Origin: DASXRU01 sp034665305
Lineage (GTDB): Bacteria > Acidobacteriota > Blastocatellia > Pyrinomonadales > Pyrinomonadaceae
Direction of reading: 5' to 3'
DNA length: 64,000 nt
Assembly (NCBI GenBank): GCA_034665305.1
Contig: JAXDFZ010000003.1
Location: forward strand, 1-64,000
The translations under genes were made by a program, and so were the position numbers. The first letter of the stretch is position 1. Each line of letters starts with the position of its first letter. Below are positions 7,227-15,334 of this stretch, piece after piece. The notes beneath the pieces were generated by a model, which saw nothing but the letters and a program-made list of their open reading frames with translations, did no database searches and was not told where the DNA came from.

Positions 7227-7571
7227 GTGGCTATCGCAACAAAAGGGACCAAACGCGTCCGCATCAGAAAAAACGATCAGGTGGCGGTGATTGCCGGCCG
7301 CGACAAAGGCAAGCGCGGTCGCGTGCTGGATGTGTCGCCGGCTACCAGCAAAGTGAAAGTCGAAGGCGCCGGGATGATCAAGCGGCATCAGAAGGCGAAT
7401 CCCCAGGGTAATCGCGGCGGCGGGATCATCGAGAAGGAAGCATGGATTCACATCTCGAATGTGCAGCTGATCGATCCGCAGTCAGGGAAACCGGGGCGGG
7501 TGCGATATCAAATGGAAGGCGACACCAAAACGCGAGTCGCGTCGAGCAGCGGGCACTCCGTTGAAAAGTGA
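7227..7571 (+). CDS. rplX: 50S ribosomal protein L24
   Basis: L24 initiates 50S assembly. A GTG start at 7227 abuts the rplN stop (TAA at 7224-7226). The KOW motif is visible as KNDQVAVIAGRDKGKRGRVL (about residues 14-33), followed by KRHQKANPQGNRGGGIIEKE. The 114 residues are slightly above the usual 100-105. Confidence 0.98.
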   Translation: MAIATKGTKRVRIRKNDQVAVIAGRDKGKRGRVLDVSPATSKVKVEGAGMIKRHQKANPQGNRGGGIIEKEAWIHISNVQLIDPQSGKPGRVRYQMEGDTKTRVASSSGHSVEK

Positions 7572-7652
7572 ATGGTGAATAGTAAACGGTAAATGGTGAA
7601 TGCCGCTGAGTTGTTCCCCCATTTACGATTCACTATTTACCATTTACCAGCC
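7572..7652. repeat. GTAAACG/GTGAATG heptad inverted repeat
   Basis: The left arm contains units ATGGTGA, ATAGTAA, ACGGTAA, ATGGTGA. The right arm contains ATTTACG, ATTCACT, ATTTACC, ATTTACC, across a loop near 7603-7618. It belongs to the GTAAACC family and lies in the rplX-rplE gap. Confidence 0.9.
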
Positions 7653-7679
7653 CACGGTTTAGCGGGACGAGGAAAAGCA

Positions 7680-8222
7680 ATGGCAGCCAGGTTAAAAGAG
7701 CGTTACCAAAAAGAGATCGCACCGGCGATCGCCAAAGAGTTTGATATCAAGAACCCGATGGCCGTGCCGCGCCTGCAAAAGATTGTCCTGAACATGGGCA
7801 TGGGCGAGGCGGTGGCCAATGCGAAGATTCTCGATACGGCGGTTGAAGAGCTGCGCGCCATCACGGGCCAAAAACCTGTGATCACCAAGGCCAAAAAGTC
7901 TATCGCCAGTTTCAAGCTGCGGCAGGCGATGCCGATCGGTGTAGCGGTGACGCTGCGGGGCGAGCGTATGTATGAGTTTCTCGATCGGTTGGTATCGATT
8001 GCCCTGCCGCGTGTCAGAGACTTTCGCGGAGTTTCTCCCAAGGCGTTTGATGGTCGCGGCAACTACACCATCGGGGTGCGCGAGCAATTGATTTTTCCGG
8101 AGATCGATTTCAACAAGGTCGACAAGGCACGCGGAATGAATATTTCAATCGTCACGACGGCGCGCAATGACGAGCAGGCGCGCGCGCTTTTGAAGGCGAT
8201 GGGGATGCCGTTTAGGGCGTAA
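7680..8222 (+). CDS. rplE: 50S ribosomal protein L5
   Basis: L5 binds 5S rRNA in the central protuberance. The ATG at 7680 follows GAGGAAAAGC and gives MAARLKERYQKEIAPAI, the normal L5 start, with 180 residues in total. An upstream in-frame codon near 7593 would read through the heptad array and is rejected. Landmarks are LQKIVLNMGMGEAV, the ITGQKPVITKAKKSIASFKL segment and FRGVSPKAFDGRGNYTIGV. Confidence 0.98.
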   Translation: MAARLKERYQKEIAPAIAKEFDIKNPMAVPRLQKIVLNMGMGEAVANAKILDTAVEELRAITGQKPVITKAKKSIASFKLRQAMPIGVAVTLRGERMYEFLDRLVSIALPRVRDFRGVSPKAFDGRGNYTIGVREQLIFPEIDFNKVDKARGMNISIVTTARNDEQARALLKAMGMPFRA

Positions 8223-8223
8223 G

Positions 8224-8333
8224 CAGTAAACGGTGAACCGTAAACAGTAAACCGTCTAAGGGACGGCGATATGTTGAGTTCACTTACTGTTCACTGTTTA
8301 CGGTTCACTGTTCACTGTTTACGGTTTACCGAG
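8224..8333. repeat. GTAAACC heptad inverted repeat, long
   Basis: This is one of the longest arrays, at 110 bp. The left arm has units GTAAACG, GTGAACC, GTAAACA, GTAAACC. The right arm has about eight units such as TTCACTG, TTTACGG, TTCACTG, TTCACTG, TTTACGG, TTTACCG. The arms are unequal, as expected from unit gain or loss. GAGG follows directly as the rpsN ribosome binding site. Confidence 0.92.
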
Positions 8334-8338
8334 GTTAC

Positions 8339-8524
8339 ATGGCTAAGAAATCATTAATTGCAAAAGCTAATCGCAAGCCAAAGTTTTCGTCGCGCGCTTA
8401 TACGCGGTGCAAACGATGTGGCCGGCCAAGAGGCTATCTGCGCAAGTTTAGTTTATGCCGCATCTGTTTCCGCGAACTGGCATTGCAGGGGCAGATCCCC
8501 GGCGTAGTTAAATCGAGTTGGTAG
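8339..8524 (+). CDS. rpsN: 30S ribosomal protein S14, zinc-binding type
   Basis: The short 61-residue type Z form of S14. It carries the CxxC pairs expected for a zinc ribbon: CKRCGRPRGYL and CRICFRELAL. S14 is needed for the last stages of 30S head assembly. The position between rplE and rpsH is the standard spc order. Confidence 0.98.
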   Translation: MAKKSLIAKANRKPKFSSRAYTRCKRCGRPRGYLRKFSLCRICFRELALQGQIPGVVKSSW

Positions 8525-8526
8525 GA

Positions 8527-8613
8527 AGGTGGGTGCCAGGTCTCAGGTGTCGGGTGCCAGTAAGAGAGTTCGCCAACACCTGATACCCGACACCCGAAAC
8601 CTGGCACCTGATT
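8527..8613. repeat. GGTGCCA heptad inverted repeat
   Basis: Left arm units GGTGCCA, GGTCTCA, GGTGTCG, GGTGCCA pair with right arm units CACCTGA, TACCCGA, CACCCGA, AACCTGG, CACCTGA, with a loop near 8561-8574. It fills the rpsN-rpsH gap. The same unit family recurs at 6768, 21225 and 56438. Confidence 0.92.
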
Positions 8614-8625
8614 TGGAGTTATTAA

Positions 8626-9018
8626 ATGACTGATCCGATAGCCGACATGTTGACGCGAATCCGCAACGCAATTGCTGCGAAGCATTCGCGTGTGGATGTG
8701 CCAGCTTCAAAGCTGAAACTGGAAATCGCTCGTATCCTCAAAGAAGAGGGCTACATCAACAACTTCGTCATCAAAGGCGAAGGCGTGAAGCGAAGTGTCC
8801 GAATTTTTCTACGCTACGATGCGCGGGGCACCTCCTCGATTACGCACCTCGAGCGCGTGTCGCGACCGGGCCGGCGCGTGTACGTGGGATCGCAGCAGAT
8901 CCCCAAGGTGCTGGGCGGTTACGGAGTGAACATTGTGTCCACGTCGCGCGGGCTGATGAGCGGCAAAACTGCCAAACGTGAAAATATCGGCGGCGAAGTT
9001 TTGGCGCAGATTTATTAA
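8626..9018 (+). CDS. rpsH: 30S ribosomal protein S8
   Basis: S8 binds the central domain of 16S rRNA and is the classical translational repressor of the spc operon. The 130 residues show MTDPIADMLTRIRNA at the N-terminus and the C-terminal signature GVNIVSTSRGLMSGKTAKRE, both diagnostic. TTGGAG precedes the ATG. Confidence 0.98.
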   Translation: MTDPIADMLTRIRNAIAAKHSRVDVPASKLKLEIARILKEEGYINNFVIKGEGVKRSVRIFLRYDARGTSSITHLERVSRPGRRVYVGSQQIPKVLGGYGVNIVSTSRGLMSGKTAKRENIGGEVLAQIY

Positions 9019-9021
9019 GGA

Positions 9022-9090
9022 GCAGAGACTAGAGGCTAGAGACCAGGAAAAACCGAAAGCATTTCACTAGTCTCTAGTCTCCAGCCTCTA
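9022..9090. repeat. TAGAGAC heptad inverted repeat
   Basis: The left arm GAGACTA, GAGGCTA, GAGACCA and the right arm TAGTCTC, TAGTCTC, CAGCCTC surround a loop near 9045-9062. It lies in the rpsH-rplF gap, and AAAGGATA follows as the ribosome binding site. Confidence 0.9.
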
Positions 9091-9102
9091 AAGGATAACG
9101 CT

Positions 9103-9663
9103 ATGTCTCGCATTGGTAAGAAAGCGATAACGATCCCGAAGGGTGTCACCGTCACCATTCATGATCGCGAGTTGGAAGTGAAGGGCGCCAAGGGCGTGCT
9201 GAAGACTCCGATCCCGGAAGGCATCAGCTTCAAGATTGACGGCGATCAGTTGCAGGCCGAGCGCACGTCGGACCAGTTGGCGGCGCAGCATGGTCTGGCG
9301 CGGGCCCTGGCGAACAACGCGATCGTCGGTGTCACTGAAGGATTTTCGAAACAGATGGACGTGGTCGGAGTTGGCTTCAAGGCCGACGCGCAGGCTAAGC
9401 GAATCGTGTTGGCGCTTGGGTATTCGCATCCCATCGACTTTCCTTTGCCGGATGGCGTGGAGGCAAAGGCCGAGCGCATGACGACCAAGGGCAGCATCCA
9501 GCAGTACCAGACGACGTTGACACTATCGAGCATTGATAAGCAGAAGTTGGGCCAGGTAGCCGCCGAGCTGCATAAGCTGCGCAAACCCGATGCCTACAAG
9601 GGCAAGGGAATACGCTACGCGGACGTGCCTATTAAGTTGAAGCCCGGCAAGACGGGCAAATAA
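9103..9663 (+). CDS. rplF: 50S ribosomal protein L6
   Basis: L6 lies near the factor-binding region of the 50S subunit. It starts MSRIGKKAITIPKGV and has 186 residues, slightly above the usual ~180. The C-terminal signature reads LRKPDAYKGKGIRYADVPIKLKPGK, split across two elements, with VVGVGFKADAQ in the middle. The stop TAA at 9661-9663 overlaps the start of the next heptad array. Confidence 0.98.
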   Translation: MSRIGKKAITIPKGVTVTIHDRELEVKGAKGVLKTPIPEGISFKIDGDQLQAERTSDQLAAQHGLARALANNAIVGVTEGFSKQMDVVGVGFKADAQAKRIVLALGYSHPIDFPLPDGVEAKAERMTTKGSIQQYQTTLTLSSIDKQKLGQVAAELHKLRKPDAYKGKGIRYADVPIKLKPGKTGK

Positions 9664-9716
9664 GTAAACCGTAAACGCATGAAGACGGTTGCGGTTCACG
9701 GTTTCCGGTTCACGAG
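9663..9716. repeat. GTAAACC heptad inverted repeat, short
   Basis: Left arm GTAAACC, GTAAACG. Right arm GGTTCAC, GGTTTCC, GGTTCAC. A loop lies near 9678-9691. It follows the rplF stop at once and ends next to GAGGCAAGG, the rplR ribosome binding site. Confidence 0.85.
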
Positions 9717-9724
9717 GCAAGGTA

Positions 9725-10384
9725 ATGGCGAATAGAAACAGAGCAATAGTTCGCAGGGCTATTCATTCACGAATCAGGCGCAAGGTGCGTGGTTCGACGG
9801 CGCGGCCACGGCTCGCGATTTATCGTAGCACAAACCATATCTACGCGCAGATCATCGATGACGAGCGGGGCCAGACGTTGGCGTCCGCTTCGAGCACGGA
9901 AAAGGATCTGCGGGGTGCAACCGGCGGGAATATCGAAGCCGCCAAATTGATCGGTCGCACGATCGCCGAGCGGGCTCAGGCTGCCGGTGTAAGCCAGGTG
10001 GTGTTTGATCGCGGTGGCTATCTTTATCATGGGCGTATCAAGGCGCTGACCGATGCCGCGCGCGAGGCCGGGTTGAATCCTGAAGAGCTGAAGGCCGCGG
10101 AGGCCGAGGCAGCCGCCCACGCCGCTGAGGCTGAAGCCGCCGCAGTTGCGGCAAGCGAAGCTAAACCCGCCAAGGGCAAAGCCGCCAAGGGCGAGGCCAA
10201 GCCGGCCAAGGGCGAAGGCAAGGCTGCCAGCAAGCAAGCAGCGCCCGCCGGTGATGAGTCTGCGCCAGTAGCGGCAGAAGCAGCACCGGTTGCGGAAGAA
10301 ACGAAGCAGACTGAAGCGGCGGCACCCGCCGAGACTGAGGCAACGCCAGCCACGACTAATGAGCCGGGCGCTGAGCAGGAATAG
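9725..10384 (+). CDS. rplR: 50S ribosomal protein L18 with ~100-residue tail
   Basis: L18 binds 5S rRNA. ATG 9725, after AAGG, gives MANRNRAIVRRAIHSRIRRK; an upstream in-frame codon at 9689 would translate the heptad array and is rejected. The L18 core (GSTARPRLAIYRSTNHIYAQ to VVFDRGGYLYHGRIKAL) ends near residue 118. A further ~100 residues of Ala/Glu/Lys-rich sequence follow, including direct repeats around KPAKGKAAKGEAKPAKGEGK. Normal L18 is about 120 residues; this product has 219. Confidence 0.97.
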   Translation: MANRNRAIVRRAIHSRIRRKVRGSTARPRLAIYRSTNHIYAQIIDDERGQTLASASSTEKDLRGATGGNIEAAKLIGRTIAERAQAAGVSQVVFDRGGYLYHGRIKALTDAAREAGLNPEELKAAEAEAAAHAAEAEAAAVAASEAKPAKGKAAKGEAKPAKGEGKAASKQAAPAGDESAPVAAEAAPVAEETKQTEAAAPAETEATPATTNEPGAEQE

Positions 10385-10390
10385 GAAATA

Positions 10391-10897
10391 ATGAGACAAC
10401 CGAAGCAAAGGATTTCAGCGCAGGGACTCGACTTGAAAGATCAGGTTATTTCTATTAACCGCGTCACCAAGGTCGTCAAAGGCGGAAAGAACATGTCCTT
10501 CGCCGCGCTCGTCATCGTCGGCGACGAGGCCGGTCACGTTGGTTTTGGTACCGGCAAAGCACGCGAAGTTCCCCTCGCAATCAAAAAGGGAATCGAGTCG
10601 GCCAAGAAAAATCTGATACGCGTGCCGTTGATTAACGCCACGCTGCCGCATCAATTGATTGGCCGCTACGGAGCGGGCCGGGTGTTGATGAAGCCCGCTT
10701 CGCAGGGCACCGGCGTAATTGCCGGAGGCGCCGTGCGCGCGGTGATGCAGGCGGTGGGAGTGCACGATGTGCGCACCAAGGTTTTGGGATCCACCAATCC
10801 GCACAACGTAGTGCGCGCGACCTTTGATGGTCTGCTGAAGATGAAGGATCCGATGGAATTGGCGCGTCTGCGCGGAAAACAGGTCGAAGAACTCTAA
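10391..10897 (+). CDS. rpsE: 30S ribosomal protein S5
   Basis: S5 shapes the mRNA entry site and decoding accuracy. The 168-residue product has the double-stranded RNA binding segment (DLKDQVISINRVTKVVKGGK, then FAALVIVGDEAGHVGFGTGKA) and the C-terminal SKNPHNVVRAT-like GSTNPHNVVRATFDGL. The start is 6 bp after rplR; no heptad array interrupts this pair. Confidence 0.98.
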   Translation: MRQPKQRISAQGLDLKDQVISINRVTKVVKGGKNMSFAALVIVGDEAGHVGFGTGKAREVPLAIKKGIESAKKNLIRVPLINATLPHQLIGRYGAGRVLMKPASQGTGVIAGGAVRAVMQAVGVHDVRTKVLGSTNPHNVVRATFDGLLKMKDPMELARLRGKQVEEL

Positions 10898-10898
10898 A

Positions 10899-10955
10899 AC
10901 TAAGTCTCAAGTCTCAAGTCTCACTTGAAGCTTGAGCCTTGAGACTTGAGACTAA
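10899..10955. repeat. TCTCAAG heptad inverted repeat
   Basis: Left arm three copies of GTCTCAA. Right arm CTTGAGC, CTTGAGA, CTTGAGA. The loop is about 6 bp (near 10925-10930). It lies in the rpsE-rpmD gap and uses the same unit as the array before rplD. Confidence 0.92.
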
Positions 10956-10959
10956 GAAA

Positions 10960-11172
10960 ATGACTGCAAAAAAGAGCAAGAGCAGCGAGCAGCCGGCGGG
11001 TAAGATTAAGATTCAGTATTACCGCAGCACTATTTCTACGCCGAAAACGCACAAGCAAATGGTGCGCAGCGTCGGCCTGACCAAGTTGAACCAGATCGTG
11101 GAACGGCCGGACAACGGCTCGACGCGCGGGTTGGTTGCGAAACTGCCGCACCTGCTAAGGATAGTCGAGTAA
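10960..11172 (+). CDS. rpmD: 50S ribosomal protein L30
   Basis: The ATG at 10960 gives 70 residues. The core reads KIKIQYYRSTISTPKTHKQM and VRSVGLTKLNQIVERPDN, matching L30, with a 16-residue basic N-terminal extension. A TTG at 10939 in the same frame lies inside the heptad array and is a less likely start. L30 is a small 50S surface protein, and the order rpsE-rpmD-rplO is standard. Confidence 0.97.
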   Translation: MTAKKSKSSEQPAGKIKIQYYRSTISTPKTHKQMVRSVGLTKLNQIVERPDNGSTRGLVAKLPHLLRIVE

Positions 11173-11177
11173 AAGGA

Positions 11178-11292
11178 AACCATTTTCCATATATCATTTG
11201 ACATCTTTCATTTGTCATTCCTTGTGTTGCGGTGCGTGCCCTATGGCTCAATGACAAATGGCAGATGAACAATGACAAATGGAAAATGATTT
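11178..11292. repeat. AAATGAC heptad inverted repeat
   Basis: The left arm repeats units like ATTTTCC, ATATATC, ATTTGAC, ATCTTTC, ATTTGTC. The right arm is AATGACA, AATGGCA, GATGAAC, AATGACA, AATGGAA. A 30-bp central segment separates the arms. It lies between rpmD and rplO. The same unit family is nested inside larger elements at 50749 and 58031. Confidence 0.9.
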
Positions 11293-11303
11293 AGGAGCGA
11301 ACA

Positions 11304-11756
11304 ATGGCACTTAGCCTAAATCATCTACACCCCACGAAGGGCTCGACGCACAAAAAGAAGCGCGTGGGCCGTGGTCCGGGCTCCGGCCTGGGCAAGACTG
11401 CCGGCCGCGGCGAGAAGGGTCAAAAGTCGCGTTCCGGATACTCCTCGAAGATCGGTTTCGAGGGTGGACAAATGCCACTGCACCGGCGCCTGCCGAAGCG
11501 TGGCTTTACCAACATCTTCAAGAAAGAATGGATCGAGATTAACCTCGCTTCCCTGGACCAGCATTTCCAGGCGGACGAGGAAATCACTCCGGAGCTGCTG
11601 CATGAGCGCGGCTTAATCAAAAAGGCGCGGCGCGACGTCGTCGTGCTGGGCACGGGCGAGGTTTCAAAGGCCCTGCGAATTTCCGCACACCGGTTTACCA
11701 AAAGCGCGCGCGAAAAGATCGAGAAGGCCGGCGGCGCGGCAACGGTAATTGAGTAA
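11304..11756 (+). CDS. rplO: 50S ribosomal protein L15
   Basis: L15 is a late-assembly protein bridging 23S rRNA domains. The 150 residues include the Gly/Lys-rich N-terminal arm KKKRVGRGPGSGLGKTAGRG and the motif FEGGQMPLHRRLPKRGF, followed by the globular C-terminal part ending GGAATVIE. AGGAGCG precedes the ATG at good spacing. Confidence 0.98.
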   Translation: MALSLNHLHPTKGSTHKKKRVGRGPGSGLGKTAGRGEKGQKSRSGYSSKIGFEGGQMPLHRRLPKRGFTNIFKKEWIEINLASLDQHFQADEEITPELLHERGLIKKARRDVVVLGTGEVSKALRISAHRFTKSAREKIEKAGGAATVIE

Positions 11757-11894
11757 ACCTTGTACTTTGTGCTTAAAACTTTGTACTTTGACCTTTGATT
11801 CCACGTCCCTGGCTTTTCGCTAAGTCGAACACGTCGAAGTTCTATCGCCAAAGTACAAAGCACAGAGGACGAAGAACAAAGCCCAAAGCACTTT
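11757..11894. repeat. CAAAGTA/CAAAGCA heptad inverted repeat
   Basis: The left arm has units TTGTACT, TTGTGCT, TTTGTACTTTG and the right arm has CAAAGTA, CAAAGCA, CAGAGGA, CAAAGCC, CAAAGCA. About 40 bp of unrelated sequence form the centre. It occupies the rplO-secY gap. The unit matches the array before rpsJ (479-519). Confidence 0.85.
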
Positions 11895-11901
11895 CTTCAT
11901 T

Positions 11902-13320
11902 ATGGAAAAATTCTTAGCAGCCGTTCGTAACATGTTCAATGTGCCGGATCTTCGCCGGCGCATACTTTTTACTCTCGGCATGCTGGCGGTTTATCGCCTC
12001 GGTGCGCACGTCGGCGCGCCCGGAATTAACAAGGCGCAACTGGAGCGCGTCTGGCACGATGTCAGCGGCACGCTGCTGGGAGTGCTGGATCTTTTCTCCG
12101 GCGGCAACTTCCGCACCATTTCAATCTTTGCGCTGGGTGTTACGCCCTACATTACCGCCTCGATCATTCTGCAGTTGATGACCGTGGTCTCGCCGCAACT
12201 GAAGAAGCTTCAGGAAGAGGGCGAGATGGGCCGGCAGAAGATTAATCAGTGGACGCGTTATCTGACGGTCGGCCTGGCCGGCATTCAGACCTCGTTCGTG
12301 GCCCATTGGCTGCAAGTTAACGGTGTCGGAGCGCCAACCTGGGGCTTTTTGCTGACAACGGTTTTGACCCTCACGACCGGCACCATTTTCGTGATGTGGC
12401 TGGGCGAACAGATCACTGACCGCGGCGTCGGCAACGGAATATCGCTGCTGATTTTCGCGGGTATCGTGATCGGTTTGCCGCGTGGCGTGCAGCAGGTTTT
12501 TGAACGAGTGCGCGGCGGCGACCCGATGGAAACACTGGGCGTGATCGCACTGGTGCTCGCCCTGGTGGCCATTATCGCTTTCATTGTTTTTGTGGAGGCG
12601 GCACGCCGTAAAGTGCCGGTTAGTTATGCCAAGCGGCACGTGGGCCGGCAAATGGTGGGCGGCCAGCAAACCGTGATGCCGCTCAAGGTGAATATGGCCG
12701 GCGTTATTCCGGTGATCTTTGCTTCGTCCGTGTTGTCGATGCCGCAGAGTTTATTCTCTGCGTTTCCCCCCGATCCGAATAATCCGACTACGATCTGGGC
12801 TAAGATCTTCAGCTTCTTTCAACTGTTCCACGCCGGAGATCCTTACTATGAGCTGATCTTCCTGTCTTTGATTCTTTTCTTCACGTTCTTTTACGTGTCG
12901 ATCGTTTTCAACGTCGAGGAGGTCGCGGACAATCTGCGCAAGCACGGCGGCTTCATGCCGGGAATCAGACCGGGACGCGCCACGGCGGAATACTTGAATA
13001 CAATTCTGACCCGGCTGACCACGGTCGGAGCCATCTACCTGGCCATGGTTGCGTTCTTCCCGCAGTTGATGCTCAGCGGTTTCAAGGTTGCGCGTTTACC
13101 TTTCATCGGCGCCTGGCTGGAATCGTTTGTCAGTACGACGCCAGGCTTGGGGTGGATCCCCACCGGTATGGGTTATCAGTTCTATTTCGGCGGCACCTCG
13201 CTGTTGATTCTGGTCGGCGTGGCCATGGATACGGTTGCGCAGATCGAGGCCCAGCTGGTGATGCGAAACTACGAAGGATTTCTCGGGACGGGTGGCCGCC
13301 TGCGCGGGCGCCGGGCGTAA
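11902..13320 (+). CDS. secY: Protein translocase subunit SecY
   Basis: SecY is the channel of the Sec translocon in the inner membrane. The 472-residue product has about ten hydrophobic segments. It carries the family motifs GVTPYITASIILQLM (start of TM2), RGVGNGISLLIFAGI and PVSYAKRHVGRQMVGGQ (cytoplasmic loop), and the C-terminal GTSLLILVGVAMDT with QIEAQLVMRNYEGF. Its position after rplO and before adk is conserved. Confidence 0.98.
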   Translation: MEKFLAAVRNMFNVPDLRRRILFTLGMLAVYRLGAHVGAPGINKAQLERVWHDVSGTLLGVLDLFSGGNFRTISIFALGVTPYITASIILQLMTVVSPQLKKLQEEGEMGRQKINQWTRYLTVGLAGIQTSFVAHWLQVNGVGAPTWGFLLTTVLTLTTGTIFVMWLGEQITDRGVGNGISLLIFAGIVIGLPRGVQQVFERVRGGDPMETLGVIALVLALVAIIAFIVFVEAARRKVPVSYAKRHVGRQMVGGQQTVMPLKVNMAGVIPVIFASSVLSMPQSLFSAFPPDPNNPTTIWAKIFSFFQLFHAGDPYYELIFLSLILFFTFFYVSIVFNVEEVADNLRKHGGFMPGIRPGRATAEYLNTILTRLTTVGAIYLAMVAFFPQLMLSGFKVARLPFIGAWLESFVSTTPGLGWIPTGMGYQFYFGGTSLLILVGVAMDTVAQIEAQLVMRNYEGFLGTGGRLRGRRA

Positions 13321-13344
13321 TTCACGACAGCAGGAAGGTTCTTT

Positions 13345-13395
13345 TTCGAGGCTGGAGGCTGCGAGTGCGGTCTCTGGCTTCTGGTTTCTGGGGCA
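13345..13395. repeat. Half heptad array (GAGGCTG, CTGGCTT) upstream of adk
   Basis: The secY-adk gap holds GAGGCTGGAGGCTG and then CTCTGGCTTCTGGTTTCTGG, both with a 7-bp rhythm but without a clean complementary arm. It may be a worn array. Confidence 0.4.
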
Positions 13396-13413
13396 GGCGC
13401 CACTTTTGATTTC

Positions 13414-14070
13414 ATGGGCAGGATAATCGTATTGATGGGCGCTCCCGGCGCCGGCAAGGGAACGCAAGCGCGTTTGCTCCAGGAACACCTGGGTCTGCCG
13501 CAGATTTCCACCGGCGACATTTTTCGCGCCCTGGCGCGCGAGAAAACGCCGCTCGCGGAAGAAGTGCTAAATGTTCAGGCTTCGGGCAGATTGATCTCGG
13601 ACGATCTGGTAATCCGCGTTGTCAGAGAGCGAACGGCGCGCGAAGACTGCAGCAACGGTTACGTGCTGGACGGGTTTCCGCGGACCACTGTGCAGGCCGA
13701 AATGCTGGAAGGTCTGGCGCTTGACCAGGGGATGGACATAGTCTCGCTGGTCGTTGATGTGCCATTTGAATTGCTGGAGCGGCGCGCGACCGGCCGTCGC
13801 ATTTGTCCCGTCTGCGGCGAGATCTATAATATCTATTCAAAGCCGCCGGCCGTCGATAGTGTCTGTGACGAGCATCCTGAAGCGACGTTGCTTCATCGGC
13901 CGGACGACATGCCCGAAAAGATCCGGGTGCGTCTGGAGACATACCAGGAGCAGACCCAGCCGCTGTTGGATTATTACGCGAAGTCCGGCCGGCTACACCG
14001 GGTCGATGGCACGCGTGATAAGGAAGTAATCTACAAAGAGATTGAAAGCATCGTCACCGCAGAATCGTAA
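13414..14070 (+). CDS. adk: Adenylate kinase
   Basis: Interconverts ATP + AMP and 2 ADP. Walker A GAPGAGKGT is at residues 9-17, the NMP-binding part reads QISTGDIFRAL, and DGFPRT is present. The long-form LID (about residues 127-165) contains RICPVCGEIYN and a later VCDEH, so a zinc-type LID with three Cys plus His/Asp is likely. The length of 218 residues is normal. The secY-adk-map order is widely conserved. Confidence 0.97.
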   Translation: MGRIIVLMGAPGAGKGTQARLLQEHLGLPQISTGDIFRALAREKTPLAEEVLNVQASGRLISDDLVIRVVRERTAREDCSNGYVLDGFPRTTVQAEMLEGLALDQGMDIVSLVVDVPFELLERRATGRRICPVCGEIYNIYSKPPAVDSVCDEHPEATLLHRPDDMPEKIRVRLETYQEQTQPLLDYYAKSGRLHRVDGTRDKEVIYKEIESIVTAES

Positions 14071-14097
14071 AGCTCGCTCCCGGATTGTTTGCTGCTC

Positions 14098-14883
14098 ATG
14101 ATAATTGGTAAGTCGCGAAAAGAGATCGACAAGATGCGCGCCGCCGGTCAACTCGCCGGCCAGGTGCTGCAGGCTTTGCGCGAAACTGTTGAGCCGGGCA
14201 TGACGACGCTCGAGCTCGACGCGAAGGCGGAACAGATGATTCGCGACGGTGGTGCGCAACCAACCTTCAAAGGCTATAACGGATTTCCCTTTTCAATTTG
14301 TGCGTCCGTTAACGAGCAGGTTGTGCATGGGTTTCCCTCGACTTATGAATTAAAAGAAGGGGACATTTTTTCAATCGACTGTGGCGCTACGCTTTACGGC
14401 TTTGTCGGAGACACGGCGGCGACGATCCCGGTGGGAAAAGTCAGTGAGGAAGTGCAAAAGTTGATCCGGGTCACCGAAGAGTGTCTGGATCTCGCGATCG
14501 AAGAGTGTCGCGTGGGAAACCACGTGGGAGATATTGGCTGGGTGGTACAGCAGCACGCTGAGGAGCACGGCTATTCAGTGGTGCGTGATTACGTGGGCCA
14601 CGGAGTCGGCAAACGGATGCACGAGGATCCGCAAATCCCTAACTACGGTTTCCGCGGCAAAGGCCCCAAGATCAAGGGTGGGTACGTATTTGCGGTGGAG
14701 CCAATGATTAATTTGGGCACCCATTTCACGAAAGTGCTGGCGGACGGCTGGACGGTCGTGACCCTCGACGGCAAGCCGAGCGCCCACAGCGAGCACACCA
14801 TAGCCATCACCGAGGATGGCCCGGAAGTATTGACGCGGGTGACCCGGGAAAGCCCGCAAATGCGTGAACCAGTCGGCGTGTAA
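14098..14883 (+). CDS. map: Methionine aminopeptidase, type I
   Basis: Removes the initiator methionine from nascent proteins. ATG 14098 gives 261 residues beginning MIIGKSRKEIDKMRAAGQLA; a TTG at 14089 is possible but less likely. All five metal ligands are visible: the Asp of FSIDCGA, the Asp of VGDTAAT, the His of YVGHGVGKRMHE, the Glu of AVEPMINLG and the Glu of AHSEHTIAIT. Confidence 0.97.
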   Translation: MIIGKSRKEIDKMRAAGQLAGQVLQALRETVEPGMTTLELDAKAEQMIRDGGAQPTFKGYNGFPFSICASVNEQVVHGFPSTYELKEGDIFSIDCGATLYGFVGDTAATIPVGKVSEEVQKLIRVTEECLDLAIEECRVGNHVGDIGWVVQQHAEEHGYSVVRDYVGHGVGKRMHEDPQIPNYGFRGKGPKIKGGYVFAVEPMINLGTHFTKVLADGWTVVTLDGKPSAHSEHTIAITEDGPEVLTRVTRESPQMREPVGV

Positions 14884-14902
14884 GTGGTAGATCGTCCCGG
14901 CT

Positions 14903-14930
14903 TTGCAATTCGAAAGCCCCATGTTACTAT
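14903..14930 (+). promoter_or_regulatory. Possible sigma-70 type promoter upstream of infA
   Basis: TTGCAA (14903-14908) and TACTAT (14925-14930) with a 16-bp spacer, about 43 bp before the infA start. Each hexamer matches 4-5 of 6 consensus positions. It would give infA-rpmJ-rpsM-rpsK-rpsD-rpoA-rplQ a promoter of their own. Confidence 0.45.
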
Positions 14931-14973
14931 GTGCAGTTTGTCGGCACAGGCAAATTGACTTCCCGCATCGGAT

Positions 14974-15195
14974 ATGGCGAAGGAAGAGGCAATTGAGGTC
15001 ATGGCAAAGGTCCTTGAGACTTTGCCGAATGCCATGTTCCGTGTCGAACTGGAAGACAACCAGCACCAGGTGCTGGCCCATATTTCCGGGAAAATGCGTA
15101 AACATTTCATCAGGATTTTGCCCGGTGATCGTGTCCTGGTTGAGCTTTCACCTTACGATCTTAACCGGGGCCGGATAACGTACCGGTACAAGTGA
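14974..15195 (+). CDS. infA: Translation initiation factor IF-1
   Basis: A 73-residue OB-fold protein that binds the 30S A site during initiation. It has MAKEEAIEVMAKVLETLPNA, the central VLAHISGKMRKHFIRILPGD and the terminal DLNRGRITYRYK, all diagnostic. The gap to map (90 bp) holds the candidate promoter. Confidence 0.97.
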   Translation: MAKEEAIEVMAKVLETLPNAMFRVELEDNQHQVLAHISGKMRKHFIRILPGDRVLVELSPYDLNRGRITYRYK

Positions 15196-15217
15196 AGTGG
15201 GCGACAGGGGAAATCAA

Positions 15218-15331
15218 ATGAAGGTTCGGGCATCAGTAAAAAAAATGTGTGATAACTGCAAGGTTATTCACCGCAAAGGCGTGGTGCGGGTGATCTGCAC
15301 CAATCCGAAGCATAAGCAGAGGCAAGGATAA
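15218..15331 (+). CDS. rpmJ: 50S ribosomal protein L36
   Basis: A 37-residue protein. It begins MKVRASVKKMCDNCKVIHRK and has a zinc-binding pattern of Cys11, Cys14, Cys27 and His32. AGGGG lies just upstream of the ATG at 15218. It sits in the normal place between infA and rpsM; its TAA ends 3 bp before the rpsM ATG. Confidence 0.97.
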   Translation: MKVRASVKKMCDNCKVIHRKGVVRVICTNPKHKQRQG

Positions 15332-15334
15332 GAT